Source of the DNA: RUG11272 sp045226335
GTDB lineage: Bacteria; Bacillota; Clostridia; Christensenellales; Aristaeellaceae
DNA length: 63,619 nucleotides
Reading direction: 5' to 3'
Assembly: GCA_045226335.1 (NCBI GenBank)
Contig: JBGVCH010000056.1
Location: 1 to 63,619, forward strand
Positions 7,827 through 15,773 of this stretch are shown here, one piece after another; position 1 is the stretch's first letter, and each line of letters begins with the position of its first letter. The notes beneath the pieces were generated by a model. The model was not told the origin of the DNA and did not search any database. It saw only the letters and a list, made by a program, of their open reading frames with translations. Both the position numbers and the translations under genes were made by a program.

Positions 7827-8849
7827 TTACCGCCGCCCCGCGTCTGTGTCGTCCCAGGTGGTGCGGCTGTTTTCCTTGATGTAGTCGATGATCTCGTCCG
7901 CGTAGCCGAAGGCCAGGCCCACATAGCTGTCCGCGCATCCGTAGTAGATGGCGATGCGGCCGGTGTCCGGGTCCTGCAGGGTGGCGCAGGGGAAGGTGAC
8001 GTTGGGCACGAAGCCCCGCTCCTCATACCACTTCTCGGGGGTCAGCAGCCAGTTGGTGCAGCGGTATTTTACCTTGGAGGGGTTGTCGATGTCCAGGATG
8101 GCGCCGCCGATGGAGTACACATAGCCGTTGCAGGTGCCGCTGACGCCGTGGTAGAACAGCAGCCAGCCCTCGCTGGTCTCGATGGGGGCCGCGCCGCCGC
8201 CGATCTTGAGGCTCTCCCACCACTCGGAGGAGCGGCCCATGACGTGGCGGTGGTTGCCCCAGTAATGCAGGTCCGGGCTCTCGGACAGGAAGACGTCGCC
8301 GAAGGGGGTGTGACCGGAGTCGGAGGGCCGGGACAGCATCACGAAGTTGCCGTTGATCTTCCGGGGGAAGAGCACCGCGTTGCGGTTGAAGGGCAGGAAA
8401 GGATTCTCCACCCGGGTGAAGGTCTTGAAGTCCTTGGTTTTGGCCAGGCCGATGGCGGCGCCGTAGAAGTCCTGACACCACATGGTGTAGTAGGTGTCGT
8501 CGATCTTCACCAGGCGGGGGTCATAGGCGTAGATGGGCTGGAAGGGCTTGCCCTCCTCGTCCGTGAACTGGATCTTGTCCGGCTCGAATTCCCAGTGCAC
8601 GCCGTCCTCGGAGTGCCCCAGATAGATGAAGGAGACGCCGTCGCACTGCTCGCCCCGGAAGACGCCGATGTACCTGCCCTCGTAGGGCATGACGGCGCTG
8701 TTGAAGATGCGGGCCACGCCCTTCAGCGGGTTGCGGCCGATGATGGGGTTGTCGTTCCACCGCCACAGCGGGGAGTTGGAGGGCTCGTCGGTGCGGTCCT
8801 GCCAGGGCATGTTCTTCAGTTCGGGGGCCAGGATCTGGTACTTGCTCAT
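7827..8849 (-). CDS. GH130 beta-1,4-mannoside phosphorylase
   Basis: 340-residue five-bladed propeller enzyme of family GH130. Family blocks visible include ARIFNSAVMPYEGRYIGVFRG, GHSEDGVHWEF and YAYDPRLVKIDDTYY, with D110 as the expected proton donor, then the phosphate-site region (GGAAPI, FYHGV). The length fits the mannooligosaccharide phosphorylase branch better than the longer mannosylglucose phosphorylases. It would phosphorolyse beta-1,4-mannooligosaccharides to mannose-1-phosphate in the cytoplasm. It lies 39 bases behind the secreted GH26 mannanase gene in the same direction, so the two make a mannan pathway. Exact substrate is inferred. Confidence 0.9.
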   Translation of the reverse strand: MSKYQILAPELKNMPWQDRTDEPSNSPLWRWNDNPIIGRNPLKGVARIFNSAVMPYEGRYIGVFRGEQCDGVSFIYLGHSEDGVHWEFEPDKIQFTDEEGKPFQPIYAYDPRLVKIDDTYYTMWCQDFYGAAIGLAKTKDFKTFTRVENPFLPFNRNAVLFPRKINGNFVMLSRPSDSGHTPFGDVFLSESPDLHYWGNHRHVMGRSSEWWESLKIGGGAAPIETSEGWLLFYHGVSGTCNGYVYSIGGAILDIDNPSKVKYRCTNWLLTPEKWYEERGFVPNVTFPCATLQDPDTGRIAIYYGCADSYVGLAFGYADEIIDYIKENSRTTWDDTDAGRR

Positions 8850-8888
8850 TTTCTTTTTCCTTTCTTTCCTTTCGTCGTTGACAGTGGA

Positions 8889-11132
8889 TCAGGATTCGGC
8901 GGATTCGCCGGCTTCCGTTGACTCCGGGATGTCTGCCGAAGGGCTGACCAGCAGGGCGTCCAGCTTGGTCCAGCCCCAGAAACAGGTGACGGTGACGGTG
9001 TGCTCTCCGGCCTCCAGCCGGACGCCGGGGGTGACGCAGGCTTCGGCGGCGGTGCCCTGAACAATCGTGTTGTCCAGCTGCTGCCCGTCCACGAAGAGGA
9101 AATTCTCCTTGTAGCCGCCGATGCCGGCCTGCAGGATGGTCAGGTCGTACAGGCCCGCCTCCGGCACGGAGAAGCTCACGGTGACGCCGTCCGTGTCGTC
9201 GTTGGAGGACAGCTCCACCCAGGCTTCTCCCGCCAGGCGGCCGATCTTCACGTTGCCCAGCAGTTCGCCGTCCTCGAACTCCACCCGGATCGGGGCGCTG
9301 TCATCGCCGGCCGGCACCAGGGTCAGGCGGTCCAGCCGCACCCAGCCCCAAAAGGCGGCCACGGTGATCTCATGCGCACCGGCGGTAAGTTCGATGCCCG
9401 GGGTGACGCAGTCCTCGACGGCCTCCCCCTGCACGGAGGTGACGCCCACCTGCCCGCCGTCCACCAGCAGGTAGTTGTCCTTGTTGCCGCCGATGCCGGC
9501 CGCCCGGATCACGATGTCGTAGACGCCGTCGGCGGGCACGGTGACGGTGACGGTCACCATGTCGCCCTCATCGTTGCCCCACAGCTCCACGCCTTTCTCC
9601 CCGCCCACGGAGGCCAGGCGCGCGTTTCCGAACAGAGCGCCGTCCTCGAACTCCGCGGTGAGGGCGCTTTCCGCCGCTTCTTCCTGGGAGGCGGCTTCCG
9701 GGAGCGTTCGCCCGAAGGTCGGCACGTCCGCCAGGGTGAGGGTGCGCTCGTGGGTGTAGAACAGCTTCAGGCGCTCCGCGTCTGTGTACTCCTCGCTGTA
9801 CTGCCCCCTGTCGTCCAGGACGAACTCGTAGCACCAGGTACACCAGGCGCCCCACAGCGTGCCGTCCTTCGCGCACTTCTCCGGGGAGGGCACGCAGCCG
9901 TTCTCCGAGAGGATGATGAGCTTGGCCGCGTCCGTGTACTTTGTGCAGCGGTAGAAGGCCGCACTCTGGGAGTCGTGGGCGTGCTTGCCGGGATAGACGT
10001 CCTCGCCGATGATGTCCACCACGTCGTCCCCGGGATACCAGTCGGCGCTCTGACCGTTCCACACCCAGATCAGGTTGTCCAGGCCGTGGAGGTTGGTGTA
10101 GCGGTCGTACATCAGCCGGTAGAGCTGAATGTAGGGCTCACTGCCGGAGGCGCCCCACCAGAACCAGCCGCCGCTGGCCTCGTGCAGGGGCCGCCACAGC
10201 ACCACCACCCCGGCGTCCCGCAGCTTTTTCAGCTCCTCCGCGATGGCATCCATGTCCCGCAGCAGCAGCTCGTAGCCCTCCGGATCCTCGCCGTTCATGG
10301 CCTTGGCCAGGCTGAAGCTGGTCTTCTCCGTGTAGAAGGCGCCCCACCAGTCCGTGCCGGTGGTGTCCACGTAGGGCTCCGGGGTCCGCCAGTGCCAGCA
10401 GAAGGTGATCAGGTAGCCCTCGTTCCAGTAGTCGATGGCCTGATCCACGGCGATGGGATTGCTGCCCAGACTGCGGCCGACGGGGGAGTAGTTCATCATG
10501 TCCAGCCCCAGCAGCGCCGGCTTCAGCCCGCCGGTGACCCCCGCGATGGCCGCGATTTCCCCGCCGTACCGGTACTCGTCCAGAAACTGGCCGGAGACCA
10601 TCTTCTCGCCGTAGTTCTCGCAGAGCCAGGCCATGACGGCCCGGGCGCCCTCGCCGGCGTTGGGGTTGCAGAGGACCGGTTCCACGGCGTAGGGATCCTT
10701 CATTTCCGGGGACGGGGTCAGCTCCAGCCAGTCCAGGCGGACATAGCCCCAGTTCTTCCGCACGGTGATGCTATGGCTTCCGGCGTCCAGCCAGACGTGC
10801 CCGACGGTGTGAGGCGCGTAGGCTGTGCTCTCCGCCCGGGTGGAACCCACGTTCACCCCGTCCACCAGCAGGTCGTTTTCCTTGGCGCCGCCGATGCCGG
10901 CCTGCATCACGGTGATGTCATAGAACGCGCCCTCCGGCACCTCCACCGTGACGGTGACCGAATCGCCGTCCGCCGTCAGGAACTCGACCCAGGTGGACAC
11001 GGCCCGGGCGCGGCCCTGCATGGCGCCGTCCTCAAACTCCGCGTGAATCACGGCGGGCGCCTCCGCGGCCATGGCCACAGGCAGCGCCAGCAGCAGGATC
11101 AGCGCCAGCAGGGGGATGATTCTGTTTTTCAT
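8889..11132 (-). CDS. Secreted GH26 beta-mannanase with three CBM35-like modules
   Basis: 747 residues. Signal peptide 1-22; CBM35-like module 28-140; GH26 catalytic domain about 155-475; CBM35-like modules about 490-607 and 614-730. In the GH26 domain E318 in WRPLHEASGGWFWW is the acid/base and E410 in IILSENG the nucleophile. The three accessory modules share AEFEDG, VP-x-x-G-x-YD, AGIGG and FWGW-x-x-LD signatures. The ATG at 11132 is chosen for its GGAGG site and signal peptide; the longer frame runs into the oppositely oriented cysK promoter. It cleaves mannan outside the cell and feeds the GH130 phosphorylase encoded downstream. Confidence 0.93.
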   Translation of the reverse strand: MKNRIIPLLALILLLALPVAMAAEAPAVIHAEFEDGAMQGRARAVSTWVEFLTADGDSVTVTVEVPEGAFYDITVMQAGIGGAKENDLLVDGVNVGSTRAESTAYAPHTVGHVWLDAGSHSITVRKNWGYVRLDWLELTPSPEMKDPYAVEPVLCNPNAGEGARAVMAWLCENYGEKMVSGQFLDEYRYGGEIAAIAGVTGGLKPALLGLDMMNYSPVGRSLGSNPIAVDQAIDYWNEGYLITFCWHWRTPEPYVDTTGTDWWGAFYTEKTSFSLAKAMNGEDPEGYELLLRDMDAIAEELKKLRDAGVVVLWRPLHEASGGWFWWGASGSEPYIQLYRLMYDRYTNLHGLDNLIWVWNGQSADWYPGDDVVDIIGEDVYPGKHAHDSQSAAFYRCTKYTDAAKLIILSENGCVPSPEKCAKDGTLWGAWCTWCYEFVLDDRGQYSEEYTDAERLKLFYTHERTLTLADVPTFGRTLPEAASQEEAAESALTAEFEDGALFGNARLASVGGEKGVELWGNDEGDMVTVTVTVPADGVYDIVIRAAGIGGNKDNYLLVDGGQVGVTSVQGEAVEDCVTPGIELTAGAHEITVAAFWGWVRLDRLTLVPAGDDSAPIRVEFEDGELLGNVKIGRLAGEAWVELSSNDDTDGVTVSFSVPEAGLYDLTILQAGIGGYKENFLFVDGQQLDNTIVQGTAAEACVTPGVRLEAGEHTVTVTCFWGWTKLDALLVSPSADIPESTEAGESAES

Positions 11133-11172
11133 GTGCGCACCTCCAAAGAGACGGTCGGGTGTCGGTGGCGTC

Positions 11173-11201
11173 ATTATACCGGATTGTGCGAGCAAATGCA
11201 A
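11173..11201 (-). promoter_or_regulatory. Promoter of the mannan genes
   Basis: Minus strand TTGCAT (11201-11196), 17-base spacer, consensus TATAAT (11178-11173). It lies about 40 bases before the GH26 start. Confidence 0.75.
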
Positions 11202-11270
11202 TGGGTCGGGCACGGGATCCGGGACTGTTTTTTCTGTGAACTTCTGGTAGCGCTCGGGGGAAAGATGCGC

Positions 11271-11276
11271 TATAAT
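11271..11276 (+). promoter_or_regulatory. -10 element of cysK
   Basis: TATAAT 50 bases before cysK. No good -35 hexamer is seen at the proper distance. Confidence 0.45.
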
Positions 11277-11325
11277 CCCTGTTGCCGGCGAGCCGGCGCG
11301 GCAAGAGGGAAAAGGAGCGAAAAGC

Positions 11326-12255
11326 ATGATCTGCGATAACATCCTGGACGCGGTGGGCAGCACGCCGCTGGTCCGGCTGAACAGAATGCCCGGGGAGGGC
11401 AGCGCGGAGGTGCTGGTGAAGGTGGAGTCGCTGAACGTGGGCGGTTCCATCAAGACCCGGACGGCGCTGAATATGCTGAACCAGGCGGAGCGGGAAGGAA
11501 AGATCGGACCGGACAGCATCATCGTGGAGCCCACCAGCGGCAACCAGGGCATCGGCCTGGCGCTGGTGGGGGCGGTCCGGGGATACAGGACCATTATCAT
11601 CATGCCGGACTCCGTCAGCGAGGAGCGGCGGAAGATGATCCGGCACTACGGCGCGGAAGTCAAGCTGATCCACGACGCCGGGGACATCGGCAAGTGCATG
11701 GACGAGTGCCTCCAGGCGGCCGTGAACATGAAGAAGAAGAATCCGAAGGTTTTTGTGCCCCAGCAGTTCGAGAACCCCAACAATACCCTGGCCCATAAAA
11801 AGCACACGGCCCTGGAGATCATGGCCCAGGCCGCGAAGAAGATCGACGGCTTCTGCAGCGGCATCGGCACCGGCGGTACGCTGACGGGCATCGGGGAGGT
11901 GCTGAAGGCCCAGTATCCCGACATTGAGATCTGGGCGGTGGAGCCGGAGAACGCAGCCATCCTGGCCGGCGGCACCATCGGCACCCACCTGCAGATGGGC
12001 ATCGGTGACGGCATCATCCCGGACATCCTGAACCGGGAGATCTACGACGACATCTGTGTGATCACGGACCGGGAGGCCATCGACACGAGCCGCCGCCTTG
12101 CCCGGGAGGAGGGCCTGGCCTGCGGCATCTCCAGCGGCACCAACGTGGCGGCGGCGCTGAAGCTGGCGAAGAAGCTGGGCCCGGGCAAAACCGTGGTGAC
12201 GGTGCTCCCGGACACGGCGGAGCGGTACTATTCCACCCAGCTGTTCGGCGAGTGA
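11326..12255 (+). CDS. cysK: Cysteine synthase (O-acetylserine sulfhydrylase)
   Basis: 309-residue PLP-dependent enzyme of the cysteine synthase family. K43 in GGSIKTRTA is the PLP lysine, TSGNQGIGLA is the substrate loop and GIGTGGTLTG the phosphate-binding loop. The substitution of KTR for the usual KDR after the lysine is a known kind of variation in Firmicute members, but cystathionine beta-synthase-like specificity cannot be excluded. It is a single gene with its own -10 element and a terminator at 12283. The start follows AAAAGGAG eight bases upstream. Confidence 0.9.
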   Translation: MICDNILDAVGSTPLVRLNRMPGEGSAEVLVKVESLNVGGSIKTRTALNMLNQAEREGKIGPDSIIVEPTSGNQGIGLALVGAVRGYRTIIIMPDSVSEERRKMIRHYGAEVKLIHDAGDIGKCMDECLQAAVNMKKKNPKVFVPQQFENPNNTLAHKKHTALEIMAQAAKKIDGFCSGIGTGGTLTGIGEVLKAQYPDIEIWAVEPENAAILAGGTIGTHLQMGIGDGIIPDILNREIYDDICVITDREAIDTSRRLAREEGLACGISSGTNVAAALKLAKKLGPGKTVVTVLPDTAERYYSTQLFGE

Positions 12256-12282
12256 GACGGCGGGATTCCGCCACACAAAAGA

Positions 12283-12314
12283 CCCCTGCTTTCCGTGAGG
12301 AGGCAGGGGCTTTT
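12283..12314 (+). terminator. Terminator of cysK
   Basis: CCCCTGC...GCAGGGG stem followed by CTTTTG, 28 bases after the stop. Confidence 0.8.
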
Positions 12315-12342
12315 GACAGCCAAGAAGCAAGATTTCGCGGGC

Positions 12343-12407
12343 GTTCGGCTATTTGGCGGAAAATCGTTCGGCTATTTGGCGTAAAATCGTTCGGCTGTTT
12401 GGCGGAA
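12343..12407. repeat. Three tandem 23-bp repeats
   Basis: GTTCGGCTATTTGGCG recurs at 12343, 12366 and 12389 with period 23 and only one or two changes per unit. It fills the space between the cysK terminator and the end of the thioesterase gene. Role unknown. Confidence 0.9.
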
Positions 12408-12410
12408 CCG

Positions 12411-13142
12411 TCACACGCGGCGCCGGAGTTCGCCGCCGATGTCGAAGGAATCCTTCCCGTCCACGATGCCGCTGAAGGAGAAGACGTTGCCCAGCCGGCG
12501 CAGCTCGGTCCGGACCGTCTCGCCGGGCACGATCTCCCGGTTGTAGTTCACGGCGAAGTGGGCGATCTCAAACTCCCGCATGGTGTCGATGCCCAGGGCG
12601 TCGCAGGCCCAGTCGATGTAGCGGGTGTTGTTCACGTGCTGGTTGAAGTCCATGTCGCTGTAGCGGGGGATGTAGTCCGCGGCGGTCAGGATGCCGCTGA
12701 CCTGGGTGACGGTGGCGGGCAGGCCGAAGGGCGCCGCCAGATCGCGGTTGTCCGGCATCAGGGCGGCCACCCGGCCCGGCTGGATCATCTTGCGCTCGTT
12801 GATGTCCAGCAGCGCCCAGAGGCTTCCGGCCCGGCCGATCTCCTCGCCGAGGCTGTCCCGGATCCGGTACCACCGGGGAAAGAACCAGCGCCGCACCGGG
12901 GTGGGGAAGGTCTCCAGCTCGATCTCGTCGTCGATCTTCGGGTAGCGGTCCAGCTGGACCTCGATCCGGGTCAGGATCCAGGCCACGCCGGCGTTCATCA
13001 GGTCATCCCGTCCGGCTCCCAGCAGGAGGGAATGGGCGCCGCTGATCTCCTGCAGCGCCTGCTGCAGGGCGGCGGGACGCCAGGCCGCGTTCATGTCACA
13101 GTCCCGGGTCCGGATTTGGATTTTCTCGCTGTATGTCTTCAC
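12411..13142 (-). CDS. Acyl-ACP thioesterase (FatA/FatB-like)
   Basis: 243 residues with two hot-dog folds. The second-fold signature SDMDFNQHVNNTRYIDW at 162-178 contains the conserved Asp, N167 and H169 region of plant and bacterial acyl-ACP thioesterases. It releases fatty acids from acyl carrier protein. The start is GTG at 13142 with GAGGAGG nine bases upstream. It is a single gene with its own promoter. Its stop abuts a tandem repeat, and no clear terminator is seen. Confidence 0.9.
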   Translation of the reverse strand: MKTYSEKIQIRTRDCDMNAAWRPAALQQALQEISGAHSLLLGAGRDDLMNAGVAWILTRIEVQLDRYPKIDDEIELETFPTPVRRWFFPRWYRIRDSLGEEIGRAGSLWALLDINERKMIQPGRVAALMPDNRDLAAPFGLPATVTQVSGILTAADYIPRYSDMDFNQHVNNTRYIDWACDALGIDTMREFEIAHFAVNYNREIVPGETVRTELRRLGNVFSFSGIVDGKDSFDIGGELRRRV

Positions 13143-13175
13143 AGGCCGATGCCTCCTCTTTCTGGGCTCCGGGGC

Positions 13176-13204
13176 ATTGTACCACCCCGGGGCGGCTTTT
13201 GCAA
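13176..13204 (-). promoter_or_regulatory. Promoter of the acyl-ACP thioesterase gene
   Basis: Minus strand TTGCAA, 17-base spacer, TACAAT (13181-13176), about 35 bases before the GTG start. Confidence 0.65.
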
Positions 13205-13205
13205 C

Positions 13206-13227
13206 AAAAAAGCCCGAAGAATCGGGC
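13206..13227 (-). terminator. Terminator of the AbrB-family gene
   Basis: GCCCGA/TCGGGC stem followed on the minus strand by TTTTTT, 10 bases after the stop. Confidence 0.88.
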
Positions 13228-13236
13228 CGCTGAGAT

Positions 13237-13485
13237 TCAGAATGTTTCCGACCGGAGCTGTGCCAGGCAGGCCCGGCAGACGATCTTGTTCCGGAACGTC
13301 ACCGGATCCTCCGCGCTGTCGCAGAAGACGCAGCCGGGCTGGTATTTCCGCAGGATGATGTCCTCGCCGTCCACAAAAACCTCCAGCGGGTCCTTCACCT
13401 CGATGCCCATGGTCCGCCGAAGCTCGATGGGAAGAACGACCCGACCCAGGTTGTCCAGCTGACGTACCACCCCTGTTGACTTCAA
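13237..13485 (-). CDS. AbrB/SpoVT-family transcription regulator with C-terminal zinc-binding cysteines
   Basis: 82 residues. The N-terminal half has the swapped-hairpin AbrB DNA-binding signature (TGVVRQLDNLGRVVLPIELR). The C-terminal part has two CxxC pairs (CVFC and CRAC) that should bind zinc. The TTG at 13485 is preferred because GGGGGA lies seven bases upstream and the family's usual M/L-K-S-T-G beginning is reached; the ATG at 13524 would add 13 non-conserved residues. Clostridial relatives act as transition-state or growth-phase regulators. The leader carries a strong inverted repeat that may be an autoregulatory site. Confidence 0.88.
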   Translation of the reverse strand: MKSTGVVRQLDNLGRVVLPIELRRTMGIEVKDPLEVFVDGEDIILRKYQPGCVFCDSAEDPVTFRNKIVCRACLAQLRSETF

Positions 13486-13515
13486 TGAAGATTCCCCCTT
13501 GTCATAAACCGCTCT

Positions 13516-13541
13516 TCCGGACACGAATTTCCGTGTCCGGA
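13516..13541. promoter_or_regulatory. Perfect 10-bp inverted repeat before the AbrB-family gene
   Basis: TCCGGACACG and CGTGTCCGGA around a six-base loop, between a TATAAT (minus strand, 13551-13546) and the TTG start. It is either an operator or a leader hairpin. Confidence 0.65.
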
Positions 13542-13652
13542 GATGATTATATCTCTATAGCGAAGCCTATTGTATCGCCGTTAACCGGCTATGTCAATAA
13601 GAGAAACCCAAAAAGCCGGACTGACACACTAAACTGTGTCCGGTCGGCGCTG

Positions 13653-13688
13653 AAAAACAGCCGGCACCCCTTCCCGGATGCCGGCTGT
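13653..13688 (-). terminator. Terminator of the SH3b/peptidoglycan-binding protein gene
   Basis: ACAGCCGGCA/TGCCGGCTGT stem, followed by TTTTC on the minus strand, 12 bases after the stop at 13701. Confidence 0.9.
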
Positions 13689-13700
13689 ATGCGCAGAAAT

Positions 13701-14690
13701 TTACCACTTGTATTTCATGGCGATGGAGACGCAGTTCTGATGCGTGGGGTCCACTTTCTTGGTTCCGTGGGTCTTGCTGCCGTAGAAGTGGATGCAGAAG
13801 TGCCCCGGGAAGTTGTTGTCCTTGATGGTGGTGGTCCCGTGGGGCATGCCGTTCATGGAGGCGGCGTACACGTGGTTGTTGTAGAGCACCAGGATCGGCC
13901 GCCGGCGCCAGGACCAGGAGCCGTAGATGGACTTCATGATGGCCGTGTCTTCCTTGGTCAGTGGCATGGAATCCATGTGGTTGGCGCCGCTCCAGCGCTT
14001 GCAGCGGAAGGTCTTGCCGGTCTTGCAGTCCTTGACGGTGAAGACCGCGCCCTTGGGGATGGTGCTGTTGCCCCTGGCGAACCAGTCCAGCCGCTCGGTG
14101 ACGTAGGTGTCGTTGTCCTGGACGTCTTTCTCGCCGAACATGGCGGCGATGGTGGCTTTGGTGGCCACCCCCGTGGCGGATAGGTGCTTGGCCCTTTGAA
14201 GTTTGATGACGGCGTTCTTGGTGGCGTTGCCGTAGATGCCGTCCAGCTCGCCCTTGTAATACCCGCAGGCGGTCAGGCAGCGCTGCAGCTTCTTGACGTT
14301 GCTGCCCGTGTCTCCCGGCGCGCAGGCGGAGGGCTTGCCGATCTTCTTCAGTTCGCTGATCAGGTTCGATTCCTTGCTCGTGGCGGAGGATGAGGACGAG
14401 GTCGTGCTGCCGCCGCTGACCACGGTGATGTACTTCTTCATCACATAGCCGGTGTACCGCCCGTAGGTGACCTTGTACCAGCTGCCGGTGGTGCCGGTGA
14501 TGGTGACCTTGTCGTCCTTGCCCAGGGTCTGCAGGGCTTTGCTGGATGTGCTGGCGGACTGCCGGAGCACCAGCCTGGAGGTGTTCACCTTGCCGGTCTG
14601 GTTGGCGAAGGCGATGACCGGAAGGAGCAACAGCGCGATCAGAAGGGCCGCGAGGGTCAGCAGCCGTCGGCGTATTTTGGGGTTTTTCAC
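13701..14690 (-). CDS. Secreted SH3b / peptidoglycan-binding protein with conserved C-terminal domain
   Basis: 329 residues. Signal peptide about 1-29; SH3b domain about 33-91 (VLRQSAST...WYKVTYGRYTGYVM); serine-rich linker; peptidoglycan-binding-1 domain about 125-190 (GDTGSNVKKLQRCL...GIYGNATKNAVIKLQ). The C-terminal domain about 195-329 is rich in Trp, His and Asn with an HFCIHF motif near residue 300. That domain recurs in Clostridia, but I cannot assign an activity; a cell-wall hydrolase or transpeptidase-like function is a guess from the Cys/His pair. GTG start with AAAGGAG nine bases upstream. Codon use is less GC-rich than neighbours. Confidence 0.85.
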   Translation of the reverse strand: MKNPKIRRRLLTLAALLIALLLLPVIAFANQTGKVNTSRLVLRQSASTSSKALQTLGKDDKVTITGTTGSWYKVTYGRYTGYVMKKYITVVSGGSTTSSSSSATSKESNLISELKKIGKPSACAPGDTGSNVKKLQRCLTACGYYKGELDGIYGNATKNAVIKLQRAKHLSATGVATKATIAAMFGEKDVQDNDTYVTERLDWFARGNSTIPKGAVFTVKDCKTGKTFRCKRWSGANHMDSMPLTKEDTAIMKSIYGSWSWRRRPILVLYNNHVYAASMNGMPHGTTTIKDNNFPGHFCIHFYGSKTHGTKKVDPTHQNCVSIAMKYKW

Positions 14691-14723
14691 GGCACAGCGC
14701 TCCTTTCCTATGTACTCAATGCT

Positions 14724-14752
14724 AATATATTACGAAAATGTTTCAATGTCAA
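14724..14752 (-). promoter_or_regulatory. Promoter of the SH3b protein gene
   Basis: Minus strand TTGACA (14752-14747), 17-base spacer, TATATT (14729-14724). An inverted repeat ATGACA/TGTCAT (14759-14776) lies just upstream of the -35 and may bind a regulator. Confidence 0.82.
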
Positions 14753-14844
14753 CACCTAATGACATATTTTTGTCATTTTGTTGCAAATATTTAGAAATAT
14801 GAGAACGCGTTTTGAGCAGGCCGCGCGGTTTGGGCCGCAGGCTC

Positions 14845-14873
14845 TTGCGCCGCCCCGGCGGCCGTGCTATACT
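14845..14873 (+). promoter_or_regulatory. Promoter of the YitT-rRNA methyltransferase genes
   Basis: TTGCGC, 17-base spacer, TATACT at 14868-14873, about 30 bases before the start at 14905. Confidence 0.6.
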
Positions 14874-14904
14874 CTCCGTGAAATCGGGACGGGAGGCATG
14901 GCGG

Positions 14905-15762
14905 ATGCGGACCGGCAAGGAGTGGCTGCGGGAACTGGGGCTCATGACCCTGGGGGACTGCATCATGGTCATCGGCATCTATTTCTTCAAGTACCCCAAC
15001 AATTTCTCCACCGGCGGTGTCAGCGGCATCACGGTGATCCTGGCCCACTACATCCCGGGGCTTTCCAAGGGCAACATCGGCCTGATCATCAACCTGGCGC
15101 TGCTGGCCCTGGGCTATCTGCTGCTGGGGAAGGGCTTCGGCATCAAGACGGCCTACGTCACGATCCTGCAGGCGGGCCTGCTGCGGGTTCTGGAGGACCT
15201 GATCCCCATGGCGGGTCCCATGACGAGCCAGCCCATGCTGGAACTGGTCTTTGCCGTGTCGCTGCCGGCGGTGGGCTCGGCGATCCTGTTCAACATCGGG
15301 GCCTCCTCCGGGGGCACGGACATTGTGGCCATGGTGATGCGCAAGTACACCTCCATGAACATCGGCAAAGCGCTGGCGCTGTCGGACTGCGTCATCACGC
15401 TGATGGCCTGCGTGGCCTTTGGCATGGAGATCGGCCTGTTCTCCGTCCTGGGCCTGGTGATGAAGTCCCTGATGGTGGACATGGTGCTGGAGAACATCCA
15501 CACCCACAAGTGCTTCCACATCATCACCGCCAATCCGAAGATCATCGAGGATTTCATCACCGGTGAGCTGAAGCGGGGCGCCACCCGGGTCCACGGCGAG
15601 GGCGTCTACACCCACGAGGGCCGGGAGGTGCTGCTGACGGTGGTGAACCGCAGGCAGGCGGTGCAGCTGCGGCATTTTGTGAAGGCGAATGACCCCACGG
15701 CCTTCCTGCTGATCACCAACACCGGCGAGATCATCGGCAAGGGCTTCCGGGGCCTGGACTGA
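14905..15762 (+). CDS. YitT family membrane protein (DUF161/DUF2179)
   Basis: 285 residues. The N-terminal two-thirds hold five to six membrane segments with the YitT signature (YPNNFSTGGVSGI...GASSGGTDIVAM). The C-terminal DUF2179 cytosolic domain runs about 205-285 (RGATRVHGEGVYTHEGREVLLTVV). Function of the family is not firmly known; transport has been suggested. The ATG at 14905 is chosen because GGAGG lies eight bases upstream and upstream codons are not hydrophobic or conserved. An RNA methyltransferase gene follows 11 bases later, likely one transcript. Confidence 0.92.
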   Translation: MRTGKEWLRELGLMTLGDCIMVIGIYFFKYPNNFSTGGVSGITVILAHYIPGLSKGNIGLIINLALLALGYLLLGKGFGIKTAYVTILQAGLLRVLEDLIPMAGPMTSQPMLELVFAVSLPAVGSAILFNIGASSGGTDIVAMVMRKYTSMNIGKALALSDCVITLMACVAFGMEIGLFSVLGLVMKSLMVDMVLENIHTHKCFHIITANPKIIEDFITGELKRGATRVHGEGVYTHEGREVLLTVVNRRQAVQLRHFVKANDPTAFLLITNTGEIIGKGFRGLD

Positions 15763-15773
15763 CGGAGGAGAGC

